64,000 bases of DNA from Lepidonotus clava. Lineage: Eukaryota; Annelida; Polychaeta; Phyllodocida; Polynoidae. A program made the position numbers and the translations under genes. The notes beneath the pieces were generated by a model. It was not told the DNA's origin. It did not search any database and saw nothing but the letters and a program-made list of their open reading frames with translations. Of the stretch, positions 50,109-61,711 are shown piece by piece. The stretch lies in NCBI GenBank assembly GCA_936440205.1, contig OW387133.1:73966374-74030373 (forward strand). The letters run 5' to 3'. How positions within the stretch are numbered: the stretch's first letter is position 1; each line of letters begins with the position of its first letter.

Positions 50109-50985
50109 GAAAATCAAAATTGGTTGTATAGACCAGCTGACTTAAGGAATCCAAGAATTTTTCCAGGGGTGACATTCTTAAAGGGAGGGGCCAGTGTCTG
50201 CAAATTAGTATACTGCCGTGATCTACATTATCAATGTAATAACTATACCAAATTTTATATTTCTATCTCTGCCAGTTTCTATTTTATGTACATTTTTCTG
50301 AATCAAATTAAATTGCCCTGCCTGCACCTTGTGCAGCCTGCACACTGAATCTGTCTGTTTGTGACGTCATAAACAGAACATCTGAAAAATTATAAAAGTG
50401 AAAATAATGCAATAAGAATTTTTTAAATGTTCTTTATAAGTCTTAAAGAGATTAAAACCACAAAATTAAATGATTTATCAAAGAAAATGTGAAAAAATAT
50501 AGATTTTATGGAATTTAGAAATTTGAAATTTGAATATAACTGTCATTTTGTGTGACGTCACACACAGACTTGTGTTTTCCTTAGGATCAGAGGAATAAGA
50601 GATTTCTGTATAATAAACCATGTTTTTCATGTGAAGGAGTCAATCAATGGCATTGAAACTAGGCATACTTCTAAATTAGCATTTCATCCAACATATAAAG
50701 TATAAAATAATCAAAATTGAAATTTCACTGGCCCCTCTCTTTAAAAAGGTTCTGTAGACTGGCTGCATGATGAAATCTTTGTCTTGTGGCATCAAAATCA
50801 ATGCAGTCTAGCAAAAGGTGCATAACTGTTAGTGGACAGTTGCAGACAATGTAGTCTGGTAGAGAAAGTCATCCACATATAAGCTGAAAGCAATGTTTTC
50901 TTTTATTGCTTTAGTGATGCTGTCGATTTTGATGTTAAACAGAGTTACAGAGAGAATGCTGCCTTGTGGGACACCCATTTCCAGG
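50109..50985 (-). mobile_element. Diverged LINE fragments with a TTAA-flanked MITE inside
   Basis: Minus-strand translation of 50750-50865 gives a LINE ORF2 C-terminus ('CNCPLTVMHLLLDCIDFDAT'), and 50109-50177 gives its last residues. 50866-50985 matches the reverse-transcriptase motif C region of the same clade. Between them is a MITE (50182-50740). Confidence 0.6.
50182..50740. mobile_element. 559-bp MITE with AGGGAGGGGCCAGTG ends and TTAA target
   Basis: Ends 'agggaggggccagtg' and 'cactggcccctctct' are inverted with one mismatch, each flanked by TTAA (50178-50181 and 50741-50744). It could be Kolobok- or piggyBac-derived. No coding capacity. Confidence 0.8.
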
Positions 50986-53900
50986 GTTCGGTTGAACTGC
51001 TCAACCATGCCATCCGATTGGGGGTGGTAGGGGGTGGTCCGTGTTTTCTTGATTCACAACAGTTGGCATAACTCCCGGATTACTTCTGCTTCAAAGTTAC
51101 GCCCTTGGTCTGAATGGAGAATTCTGGGGGTACCAAAGCGACACACCACTTCACGTACCAGGAGACGGGCCACCGTCACTGCTTCTCTATTTTGCATAGG
51201 GAACGCCACCACTAGGATGTTTTTGTTGCCACGTACAGTTTGGAACAGAGGCCCCATCATATCCATGGCAATGCGGGCCCAGGGCTCCTCAGCCACAAGG
51301 ACTTGCATTTTAGTCCGTTTCTTTCTAGCAGGGGGTTTGCGCTTCTGGCACTTTTCACAGGTGGCACACCACAGTCCCACATCTCGGGCTAACCCCGGCC
51401 AGAAGAACCTCTCCTGTAAGTGACTAAGCGTTTTCTCTGCCCCCAGATGCCCGCCAATGACTCCGGAATGCACTTCTCTGAAGATCCCTTTCCGGAGATC
51501 AACTGGCACGTACACCTGCCAATGCAGTCCACCCTCACTGGTGACATAATCTCTTCCCAGCAGCCTTGCCTCACATGTAGCCGTGGTACTCCCTTCGAAG
51601 TCGCGGTCCGTCTCCCGGTCCTGCAACTGCTGCTTCATCCACCTCACGGCCTTCCTGTATTGCCTTTCTGATTTCGTGCGCAATCGGGTCCTGCTCTTGG
51701 GCCTCTTCAAGTGTTGGAGTAACTTCTTGAGGGTTGAGGGTCACCATCCGAATTTGGTGGTTTTCTTCCTGTAGGTGATCTTCCAACCGACCACATTGTT
51801 TGCACTCCTGCTGGGAAAGGGCATCAGCATTACCATGCTTCTTCCCTGGGTGGTGTTCAATATGGAGGTTGAAGGCACCCAACTCCTCTAACCAATGGGC
51901 CACCTGTGCTTCCGGTTCTTTAAAGGACATTAGCCACATCAACGCATGATGGTCTGTGCGAAGAAGTACTTCTCCACTGAGATCGGCCTTGAACTTCCGC
52001 ACTGCGAATATCACCGCGAGCAGTTCCCGGCGGGTGACGCAGTAGTTGCTCTCTGGCCGGAGTAAGCTCCTGCTGGCATAGCAGAGCACTCGCTCCTGTC
52101 CATCTTGTACCTGGGAGAGCACTGCACCCAGGCCAACATCAGATGCATCAGTGTCTACCACTAGCTGGCCACTCACCTGTGGGTACCCTAGTATCGGTGT
52201 GGAGGTGAGGGCTGCCTTCAAGTGTTCGAATGCCTCTTCACAATCTGGGGACCAGTTGAACTCAGTGTCCTTTTCTAAGAGCTGATTCATCGGAGCCGCC
52301 ACTTGCGCAAACCCGGCGACAAAATTGCGGTAATAGGAGCAGAGCCCCAAGAAGCTTCTCACATCCTTCACACACCGGGGCGTCGGCCAGTTACTCACCG
52401 CGTCTATCTTTTTAGGATCAGTCGCTACTCCGTCTGCCGACACTATGTGGCCCAGGTATTCAACTTCCCGCTGGAAGAGCTGACACTTAGAACCCTTTAC
52501 TTTCAGGCCGGCGGTCTCTAGGCGCTGCAGGACCTCTTCAAGCCTATCACAACACTGCCCGATTGATGCTTTGTTTGTTTGTTTGTTTGTTGGGGTAGTT
52601 TAACGTCCAGCCAACCCTTATGGGTTCTTTCCAGACTGCACAAGGTAGAACTTTTCAGCTTATTTTACGCCACAAGGGCGGTGACCGAATATAGTTTAAC
52701 GTCCGGCCAACCCTTATGGGTTCTTTCCAGACTGCACAAGGTAGAACTTTTCAGCTTATTTTACGCCACAAGGGCGGTGACCGAATATATGATATGGTTT
52801 ATGAGAAACCCGCCACCGGGTGCGATACCCTACTCGTTGCGAAGAGTGGCAAGGGGTCTTTTGTGTGCAATGTCCCATAGAAAGGACACCACACACCCGG
52901 CCTTTGATGACCCTGTCGGGAGCACAGGGTAGCCCCTGGATCCCAGACTCTTGGATCCTTTCTTAGATTTTATCTATCAGTTGGCATTCTCGAAGGAATT
53001 GCAGGATCTTTTTACTTCTGTTGTTGTTAAACACGTCCTTCATCGATGTTCTGTTTTGGAGATGCCGCTTGCGACTGTCATCCGTCTTCTTACACTTCAA
53101 TATGATGTGCTCCACCGTTAGTTTGGTGTTACACTGTTGACAAATAGGAGCAACTTCACCTTTCAACAGGTGTTCATGTGTCAGCCTGGTGTGGCCTATC
53201 CGAAGACGGGCCAGTTTCACCTGTTCTGACCTTGTCAGGCACTCTCTTTTGCTTTTGTCACTTTTCTCTTCTAATTTGGGTTGGACAGAGTGTAGAAGAT
53301 TGTTCTCCTGTTTGTTCCAGTCGCTTTGCCACTTAGACCGCAAATGTGTTTTGCTTAGTGGCAGTAAGTCTGTGTGTGGGATTCTAGCAACCTCAGGATC
53401 TAGGGCCAAGGCCCCCTTGGCTGCTTGGTCTGCCTTTTCATTACCAGAGATTCCAATGTGGCTAGGTAGCCAGCAGAAAATCACTTCTTTGCCAACCGAT
53501 TTCAGGTTGGTGTGACTTTGCTGGATATCTCTGATTATGGGATTGTTAGGCTCATGTTGTAGGATAGTTTGTAAACAGGACTTTGAGTCTGAGAAGATGA
53601 TAAACTTTCTGTGTCCTGATACTTTGATCCAGTCTAGTGCACGGGCCAGAGCACGTGCTTCAGCAGTAAAAATGCTGGCTTGGCCGTGAAGGGCACCCGT
53701 CAGGTCCCCATACTCTGTATGTACTGCATAACCCACTCTATTTCCTTCCTTGGAGCCATCAGTGAAGATGGGGAAATGATCACTGTATTGGTCTTTCAGG
53801 GCTCCATATTCGTTCCTGAAAGCAGAGGGGTTGGTTTCGTTCTTCTTGTTATTGCATAGTTCCAGGATGACCACAGGTTTACTCTGGGACCATGGTCGGT

Positions 53901-56900
53901 TCTTGGGTGGTCTTATTTCTCTGATGATGTTCAAAGGTATCTCTGCTTCTCTGATCACAGATTTAGCAGAGGTAGAGAATGGTTTGGCCACCCTTGGATT
54001 TACCCGGAACAACTCGCTGTTATGTCTGCGGAATATGGTATCATGTGTTGGGTTTCTCTTGTCAGCTTTGACCTTTATTGCATATTGTAAGGACAATTTT
54101 TCCCTCCTTAAATGTAAGGGTGGAACATTGCCCTCCACGTGTAGGCTTTTGGCTGGTGATGTTCTGAAAGCGCCAAGACATATTCGTAGGCCCTGGTTTT
54201 GGATGGGGTTTAGTCTGTCCAAGTAGGATTTCCCTGCTGACTGGTATATCAAAGAACCATAATCCAGCCTTGACTGGATGTATGCTTTGTACAGGGTCAG
54301 CAGGATCTCTCGGTCAGCACCCCATTCTGTGTTGGACAGTACTTTCAGGAGATTCATGGCCTTTAGGCATTTTCTCCTCAAATATTCAATGTGAGGTTTG
54401 AAGGATAGGATCTTGTCATAGATCATTCCCAAGAACTTCACCTCCTCCCCTACAGGCAGTTCAGTGTCCTTGAGACGGAGTGCCGGATTTTCCACACACC
54501 CCCTTCTACGACAGAAGTGAACGCATGTAGTTTTGTTGGTGGAAAACTTGAAACCATTTTCAGTACTCCATCTGTCAAGGAGATTCACTGCCTGTTGTAG
54601 TTTCCTTTCTATAGTTGTCATTTGTCTCGATCGGTAGCATATGACAAAGTCATCCACATAGAGACAGCAGTTAAGGTCTTTCTGCAGGGACTTTGTAATG
54701 CTGTTAATTTGTACACCAAACAATGTCACAGAGAGGACACAGCCTTGGGGTACACCCATTTCCTGGTCGACTCTCCGCGACAGTTTAGTACCAAGACGTA
54801 CACTAAATGTTCGGTTGGCAAGGAAATTGGAAACGAATGTGGGCAGTCTGCCACGCAGTCCCATTTCCTGCAGATTCTGTAAGATGCCATATTTCCATGC
54901 CCGATTGATGCACCAAACACGATGACATCATCCAGGTACACCAGACAGTGCATGCCCACCAGCCCCTGCAGCACTACATCCATCAACCTCTCGAAGGTTG
55001 ATGGGGCATTGCAGAGTCCAAATGGCATGCGTCCGAACTGGTAGAGACCCTGATGTGTACACACAGCCGTCTTCTCTTTATCGTCCTCATGCAGGGCAAC
55101 CTGCCAGTACCCACTGGCCAAGTCCACAGTCGAGAAATACCGAGCCCCACTCAACATATCCAGGGTGTCGTCTATATGAGGGAGTGGGTAGGCATCCTTT
55201 TTGGTGGCTTCATTGAGCTTCCAGTAGTTAATACAGAACCGCCACTCGCCACTCTTTTTCTTCACCAGAACTATAGGAGAAGCCCACGGACCCTGGCTGG
55301 GCTCAATAACTCCTTTGTCCAACATTTTCTGGATTTCCGCCTCCACTATTTGAGGCCTGTCAGGGGTTAATCGTTGGTGCTTTTGTCAAATCGGGGGGTG
55401 ATCTCCAGTGTCAATACGATGTGTCACCACATCCGTGCAGTCTGTATCTCCCGGCCCGGACTGGAATGCTCCGGCTCTGCGTTCCAGCACGGCAGTCACC
55501 TTTCCCCGTTCCTCTTGGATCGTTTCTAGTGGCATGGCTGCTGCTATCTTGGATATCCAGTCATCCTCCACCGGTTGTGGGTCCCCTTCATCTCTAACCA
55601 TACAACATGCTTGGGGAGGGGTTTCCGGCAGCAATGGCGTGCCCACCCCTACCTTGGTTCTTCTGAACAACCGAACTTCACCAGGCCCTGCGTTTATTAC
55701 CTCCATGACAGCTGACCCCTGTCCCGCAGACACACACACCCGTCCCATACTCAATCCGGTTTGTTCCATAAACCTGGCAGACCCTTCTAGCACCAAGTCC
55801 GAAGATCCGGTGCCACCTTGGAGTTCCACTGGAAGAAGCATGGCAGACCTGCCCGGAATGCACAGATCACGTGAAAGGATGGCCTCACAGGGCTTAGCCA
55901 AGACCTCTAACTCGGCAGGAGTGGTGTCGTCTCCAGACATGCCTCCAGCAGTTGAAGTGACATCTTGGGTAACATCCAGCTTCACCGGGTTCCGCAGATG
56001 CCCAAGGCCTGACTCTTCATGACCCGTTGCGATGTCACTGGTCAAGCCCAACTCCAGGATATCCTCTGATGATACCTGACCCTCCTGAGCTTTTCCACCT
56101 GCACACCCTTGAACAGCCTAATTCACGCAGCCAGTGCCAGCTACATCTTTTCCTCCATAGCTAGAGTAACGGTCCACCATGTGGAGGCGGCGCGCTGGTT
56201 TCTCCACTTCTGGATATACCCCGTCTTCCACCTCAATCTGTCTCTGCTTCGTGTTAACGCTTGCACTCCATCGGCACAATGCGTCCATTCCTATCACTGC
56301 CTCTGGCTGCATGTCCACCACCGTGACTCAGTGGCAACTCGCAGCCCCCAAAATCTACCCTTAATTCGGCCGATCCATACACCATCATTTCTTGGCCATC
56401 AGCAGCTGTCATGCGGGCATCGGTTGGAATCAGGGGGCGATCCCCACGCAGTCTCGTCCACACTGCCCTCGACATCAGGGATGTGGAAGCACCAGTATCC
56501 ACCAACCAACGTATAGACGGCCCTCGGCAGTGTCCCAACACGTCAATCCCCAATGTCACCGTGTCCAAGACTCCCTGGATTTTCCTAACTACCCGCACTC
56601 CTTCTGCTTCTTTAGTACGGGCTCTCTCTTGGTCAGCAGAAAGAGCCCCGTCTAGTTTTCCGACCTTTCGGTAGCTTTTGCTCGGGCATCACCCTCTGCC
56701 TGTCTCCGGCTTGGGCATTCCCTCAAAAAGTGTCCTAATTCTCCGCATCCGTGACACTCAATATTTGACTTATCATACTGCCTCCTAGGCGGAGTCAGAT
56801 GAGCTAGGGCCTCTCTAATGAGCTTGGCCACTTCCTCCCGGGTGATTCCATTGGAAGGGGGGGCTTGATGACTAGCGGTTGGCCTTTGCTGCGTTGGCTT

Positions 56901-57147
56901 GTCACCTATGGGTTGACCTGACGGACCTCCTCCTGTTCGTGATGGTCGGGTCCGCATGGCTCCAATGAACTCCTCAGAGGAGCAGTCCCAATCTGATGAG
57001 TCATCTTTAACCTCACCCATCACCATCCTTGCCCGCAATGGGGTTCGGAGGTCTTCACCCTTGAAGTATGCCTCTGACTGGAGAGCCAGCCGCATGCCAG
57101 AGATCAATTGGTCCACGGATGTGGACCCTCTACCAAAGAGCTACTGA
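50986..57147 (-). mobile_element. Ty3/gypsy retroelement relic, split by a LINE
   Basis: Minus-strand fossil in gypsy order. It has a gag region with zinc knuckle ('CHGCGELGHFLREC', near 56.7 kb), a protease region ('DTGASTSLMSR', near 56.5 kb), reverse transcriptase ('MPFGLCNAPSTFERLMD' and 'CLVYLDDVIVF', 54.9-55.3 kb), RNase H ('ALMWLMSFKEPEAQ', 51.6-52.4 kb) and integrase ('WARIAMDMMGPLFQ', 51.0-51.7 kb). No LTRs are seen, so both ends are missing. It is broken, with about three or four interruptions besides the LINE at 52570-54898. Moderately old. Confidence 0.88.
52570..54898 (-). mobile_element. 5'-truncated LINE nested in the gypsy relic
   Basis: A 2.3-kb copy of the dominant LINE (ORF2 from the reverse-transcriptase part to the end; open frame 52963-54864). 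'gcccgattgatgc' flanks it at 52557-52569 and 54899-54911. Within its 3' UTR, 'tagtttaacgtcc...ggtgaccgaata' is tandemly duplicated (about 100 bp, 52596-52792). Nearly identical to 33759-35980, so young. Confidence 0.93.
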
Positions 57148-57434
57148 GTCTAGTCCCCCCATTTGTCGCCTTCTACGACCAGCAAGGGGCTGCTGGGGAC
57201 CTATTCTTTCCAGGAGGCTCCCGAAGGAACCCCCACCCCAGATCCCCACGGGGGGTGAAGATTTAAATCTGAAAATGGATAACCGATGAGCTCGAGCCCT
57301 GTGTTAACACTCTACCCTGTCTGGTGTCTCACTTGCCCTGTATTGACTGTATAATTAATGTGCAAGGAATAAAGTATTTTGTTAATTTCTAAAATTAGGT
57401 AAATGAATACATTCTCTGTATTCAGCACACCACA
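57148..57434. repeat. LINE 5'-module fragment and short spacer
   Basis: 57157-57256 closely matches the LINE 5' module at 39655-39754, on the same strand. The remainder is an AT-rich leader of the gene that starts at 57435. Confidence 0.65.
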
Positions 57435-58511
57435 ATGGGCAAAGCTGCAAGGAAGCGGAAGCGTTCTCTTGCTGTTTCCAATACTCCAGCTGCAGTTGTG
57501 GGTGTTTGTTTGTTGGGGTAGTTTAACGTCCGGCCAACCCTTACGGGTTCTTTCCAGACTGAAGTAAGTTGCACAACCACATAAATCATTTCTTGAATGT
57601 TGCCTAAGTGGGATCTTCAAGACTTGTTACATTCTTTGACAGTTTACTGAAGAGTATGAAAATTATATTGAAATTATATTTGCCAAACACCGCTTTTCCA
57701 GATTGTTTGTTTGTTTGTTGGGGTAGTTAACGTCCGGCCAACCCTTATGGGTTTTTTCCAGACTGCACAAGGTAATACTTTTCAGCTTATTTTACACCAC
57801 AAGGGCGGTGACCGAATATATGATATGGTTTAGGAGAAACCCGCCACCGGGTGCAATACCCTATTCGTTGCGAAGAGTGGCAAGGGGTTCGTGTGCTTTT
57901 CCAGATGTCTCTCAAGCAAAACGGAAGCGATCAAGGATGAGTAAGTTTATTGATTTGATATCAGATTTTCAATTTGCTTGCCAATATGACTAGTGGTATA
58001 AACAGTCTCTTGGATCCATAGTCATTCCATTCCAATAGCAATTACAATGATAATTGTGTAAAATAATCAATCAAACAGTTTTTCATTTCAAAGATAAATC
58101 TTGATCAGCATATAATCAGTGACCAAGATACTAGTTGTTGCTCAAACTGAACATGTTTGATAGCTGCAAATATAATCGGATTAGGAGATATCAAAATGAT
58201 TACTTTGTATTTGACAATATTGATTATTATTTTATGACTAAACAGTAAAAATAGGTTTGACCCCATGATACTATTTATTCATAGCAATGCAAGACATCAT
58301 AGATCAGGTCCTGACAGTCAGCCGCAAGCGACCAAAAATGGCTTGTTGCCTTTGTAACAAGTCCATCAATGATTTAGCTCGCCACTTGATTCTGATTCAC
58401 AAAATGCCAAACGATGAGGTGAAAGGCTGGAGGAAGACGTTCCCTCAGGTTGTGAGGTTGAAGCTTTGTTGGGGTAGTTTGAGGTTAAAGCAATACGTCA
58501 AGAAGGTCAAG
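57435..58511 (+). CDS. Zinc-finger protein gene fragment, three exons
   Basis: Exons 57435-57501, 57905-57940 and 58285-58511 fit in phase (1, 1, 0). The product begins 'MGKAARKRKRSLAVSNTPAA', continues 'VSQAKRKRSRM' and then 'MQDIIDQVLTVSRKRP', with a C2H2-like finger 'CCLCNKSINDLARHLILIH' (C-x2-C-x9-H-x4-H). Basic KRKR clusters suggest nuclear localisation. The gene is unusual in being hit at nearly every exon border. A 56-bp LINE stub follows exon 1, a LINE piece with target duplication lies at the acceptor of exon 2, a 27-bp in-frame LINE-derived insertion lies in exon 3, and a SINE covers its donor. Later exons were not found. The identity of the protein is unknown. Confidence 0.6.
57505..57560 (-). 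mobile_element. 56-bp LINE 3'-end stub
   Basis: 'tttgtttgttggggtagttt' onward matches the last 56 bases of the LINE family. It begins three bases after the likely donor of exon 1 of the zinc-finger gene. A second good donor 'gaa|gtaagt' lies just after it. Confidence 0.75.
57704..57894 (-). mobile_element. LINE 3'-end piece duplicating a splice acceptor
   Basis: A 190-bp 3'-end piece flanked by 'gcttttccagat' (57692-57703 and 57895-57906). The duplicated target is a 3' splice site, so two identical acceptors now exist on either side of the insertion. Confidence 0.85.
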
Positions 58512-58518
58512 GTATAAA

Positions 58519-58822
58519 GTGAGTGAGTGAGTGAGTGTCCGGTGTTTTACGCCGTACCGACAGCCAGGGTCATTTTTACGGCGAAAACCAGTTGGGACAA
58601 ATTCTGTCTTTGGTGATTGAATCTATGAGATGAAGGTGACAGGGCGGGCAAACAGTAGAGGATCAAAACCCAGCAATCATTTTTACTGTACCTCATCCTT
58701 TAGTGAACCAAGCACTGACCGGGAATTGAACCCCAAGAACCACTTGGTCAGTGCAGGGTACCCCCTATTGTCGCTCAGCAGGGGCTACTGAGGGCCTATT
58801 CTTACCCAGACCCCCACGGGTC
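58519..58822 (-). mobile_element. 304-bp SINE with 15-bp target duplication
   Basis: 'aggtcaaggtataaa' flanks it at 58504-58518 and 58823-58837. On the minus strand it begins with a module like the LINE 5' end ('gtgggggtctgggtaagaat'). It then has 'gcactgacc...ggtcagtgc' as a 9-bp stem enclosing a B-box-like 'ggttcaattcc', and ends in a (TCAC)n tail. It is probably a small-RNA-derived SINE. The usual A box is not clear. Confidence 0.8.
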
Positions 58823-58837
58823 AGGTCAAGGTATAAA

Positions 58838-59120
58838 ATATTGTGGAAAACATGAAAAGAACTACTAATTGAAAGTATAAACTGCAATCTTAAAAGTAAA
58901 GATAAAAAAAACAAACAGATTATTTGAATATGTTTTAATTTGTATCAATACCATTTATCAGGCATCAATGAGCTTAAACTCTCTTTTTTCAGTATGATTG
59001 AGGAAATAAAAGAGCATAATTAGCTTGTCATCATACAAAGTATATATATATAGTATAATGAACACATCCAAATTTGGAGAGACTGCATCAGGTGACATAT
59101 CAAATTAATATAAACATACT
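58838..59120. other. AT-rich spacer
   Basis: No gene or repeat ends recognised. Confidence 0.5.
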
Positions 59121-59430
59121 GTTTGTTTGTTTGTTGGGGTAGTTTTACGTCCGGTCAACTACATAGGATTTTTTCCAGACTGCACAAGGTAATGCTTTTC
59201 AGCTTATGGGCGATCGTATCTATGCTATGGTTTAGGGGAAACCCGCCACCGGGTGTGATACCATACTTGTTTCGAAGTTTGTTTGTTGGGGTAGTTTAAC
59301 GTCTGGCCAACCCTTATGGGTTCTTTCCAGACTGCACAAGGTAATGCTTTTCAGCTTGTTTTATGCCACAAAGGTGGTGACCGAATCTATGATATGGTTA
59401 AGAAGAAACCCGCCACCGGGTGCAATCACT
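59121..59430 (-). repeat. Two adjacent LINE 3'-end stubs
   Basis: Diverged 3' UTR copies begin at about 59121 and 59278, each starting at a 'tttgttggggtagttt' tail. They differ from the young copies at many sites. Confidence 0.7.
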
Positions 59431-59889
59431 TGATTCCTTCAGCCTTCCCTTATGTCATAAGACATGGTGGGATGCAGCCTGAGCTGGAATCCATTCCAGC
59501 CTTAAGGCCCTCTCAGAGCAATAAGGCTCCCTCTGCTTCCCAGAATGTTCTTTTTTTAAACTATTCTGATCACAGAGAGCATGGCTCAGCTAAGCCCACA
59601 AAATCCAATGGCCGGGTATTGGATTTATTTAGCTTTACCATGGCCTGACTGTACATTGAGCCCTCTCTGATACCAATAGACTCACCCAAATCTACCAGTA
59701 AAGCAGAGACGACTGGCCAGTGACCGAGTCGATAGCGATTACCACTCCCAAGTCATCCTGGGTGGTCACCGGTGGTCTGATCAGTGACTCTCCCCTACAC
59801 TATATCTTAAGCTTAACATGTCCCCAGACCCTCACAGGCCCACTGCCGCCTGTTTAGGGCTACCCGTCGAGGAGTTAACCTACTCATTA
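59431..59889. other. Non-coding segment between LINE pieces
   Basis: Unique-looking sequence with a possible long 3' UTR of a LINE relative ('ggcctgactgtacattgagcc' and so on). No coding sequence is supported. Confidence 0.4.
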
Positions 59890-61660
59890 CACTGGCAAGG
59901 GGTCCCTGGCCCCTGGATCCCTGACTCTTGGATCCTTTCTTAGATTTTATCTATCAGTTGGCATTCTCGAAGGAATTGCAGGATCTTTTTACTTCCGTTG
60001 TTGTTAAACACGTCCTTCATCAATGTTCTGTATTGGAGATGCCGCTTGCGACTATCATCCGTCTTCTTACATTTCAATATGATGTGCTCCACCGTTAGTT
60101 TGGTGTTACACTGTTGACAAATTGGAGCACCTTCACCTTTCAAGAGGTGTTCATGTGTCAGTCTGGTGTGGCCTATCCGAAGACGGGACAGTTTCACCTG
60201 TTCTGACTTTGTCAGACACTCTCTTTTGTTTTTGTCACTTTTCTCTTTCAATTTTGGTTGGACAGAGTGTAGAAGATTGTTTTCCTGTTTGTTCCAGTCC
60301 CTTTGCCACTTAGATCGCAAATGTGTTTTGCTTAGTGGCAGCAAGCAACTAAGACTCGAATCTTAATATATAAGCAAACTGTAATTCCTTTGGTGGAGTA
60401 TGTCAGTATAATCTTGACCTTATGTAAACAACATGATGTGTCTAAACTACAGGTACTCCAAAATAGAGCTTTGCGATTATGTCATAACATTAATAATCCG
60501 AGGGAGAATAGTACCTCAGATTTACATTTGACATCTAAAATTAAGAGATTATCCACTAGACGTGAAAAACAATTATATATCTATATGTATAAACTTCATT
60601 TTGATGATACACTTCTTATGGTACATAACAGAAATACAAGGCAAGCTGAAAAAACCATATTTCGTGTAAATCAAATTAATACTGAAATCTATGGCAGATC
60701 ACCTTATGTGAAAGGTAGCCAACTATGGAATGCCTTACCGAGACAGTTACAGGAAAAGGACACCATAAATGACTTTAAGAAGAGCATAGATATATATTTA
60801 ACTTGATGTGTTTAGTATAACATTTGTGAAGTTTTTTGTAACTGTCTGATACTGATCTCAGTTAGGACTCGTTACAAATAAACCTATCATACTGTTGTTG
60901 CTATTACAATATGGAATGCTGATCTCAGGTATACATTATATTATATTGTCTGCTTCTATATAACTTTATTGAGAAATATCTCCTTGTATAAATGTTGATC
61001 GAATTGTTATCATATTCACCTATGCGGAAGATCACGCCATTGTGAGCATGGTTTAATAAAATAAAAAAAAAATAAAAAATAAAAAAGTCTCTGTGTGGGA
61101 TTCTAGCAACCTCAGGATCTAGGGCCAAGGCCCCCTTGGCTGCTTGGTCTGCCTTTTCATTACCAGAGATTCCAATGTGGCTAGGTAGCCAGCAGAAAAT
61201 CACTTCTTTGCAAACCGATTTCAGGTTGGTATGACTTTGCTGGATATCTCTGATTATGGAATTGTTAGGCTGATGTTGTAGGATAGTTTGTAAACAGGAC
61301 TTTGGGTCTGAGAAGATGATAAACTTTCTGTGTCCTGATACTTTGATCCAGTCTAGTGCACGCGCCAGAGCACGTGCTTCAGCAGTAAAAATGCTGGCTT
61401 GGCCATGAAGGGCACCCGTCAGGTCCCCATACCCTGTATGTACTGCATAACCCACTCTATTTCCTTCCTTGGAGCCATCATTGAAGATGGGGAAATGATC
61501 ACTGTATTGGTCTTTCAGGGCTCCATATTCGTTCCTGAAAGCAGAGGGGTTGGTTTCATTCTTCTTGTTATTGCATAGTTCCAGGATGACCACAGGTTTA
61601 CTCTGGGACCATGATGGGTTCTTGGGTGGTCTTATTTCTCTGATGATGTTCAAAGGTATG
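59890..61660 (-). mobile_element. 5'-truncated LINE copy split by another LINE
   Basis: Pieces 59890-60352 (C-terminal knuckle of ORF2) and 61084-61660 (RNase H) are one diverged copy of the dominant family, interrupted at 60353-61083. Compared with the young copies it has many base changes, so it is older. Confidence 0.82.
60353..61083 (+). mobile_element. 5'-truncated LINE of a second family
   Basis: Plus-strand fragment encoding the end of a LINE reverse-transcriptase ORF (60390-60806). It has 'SKLQVLQNRALRLCHNIN' and 'GRSPYVKGSQLWNALP', common at the C-terminus of Jockey/CR1-like elements. It ends in an A-rich (AAAAAT)n tail. It lies within the older LINE copy. The target duplication is short and unclear ('aag'). 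Confidence 0.75.
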
Positions 61661-61711
61661 TGCTATGGGAGTGCTATTTAAAATGGAAGGGAAAAGTGAA
61701 TTTTACAGTTG

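Noticed and set aside
58700-58760. Possible tRNA gene on the minus strand
   Set aside because: Only a B-box-like block and a short stem are present. No cloverleaf or normal A-to-B spacing. It lies inside a SINE.
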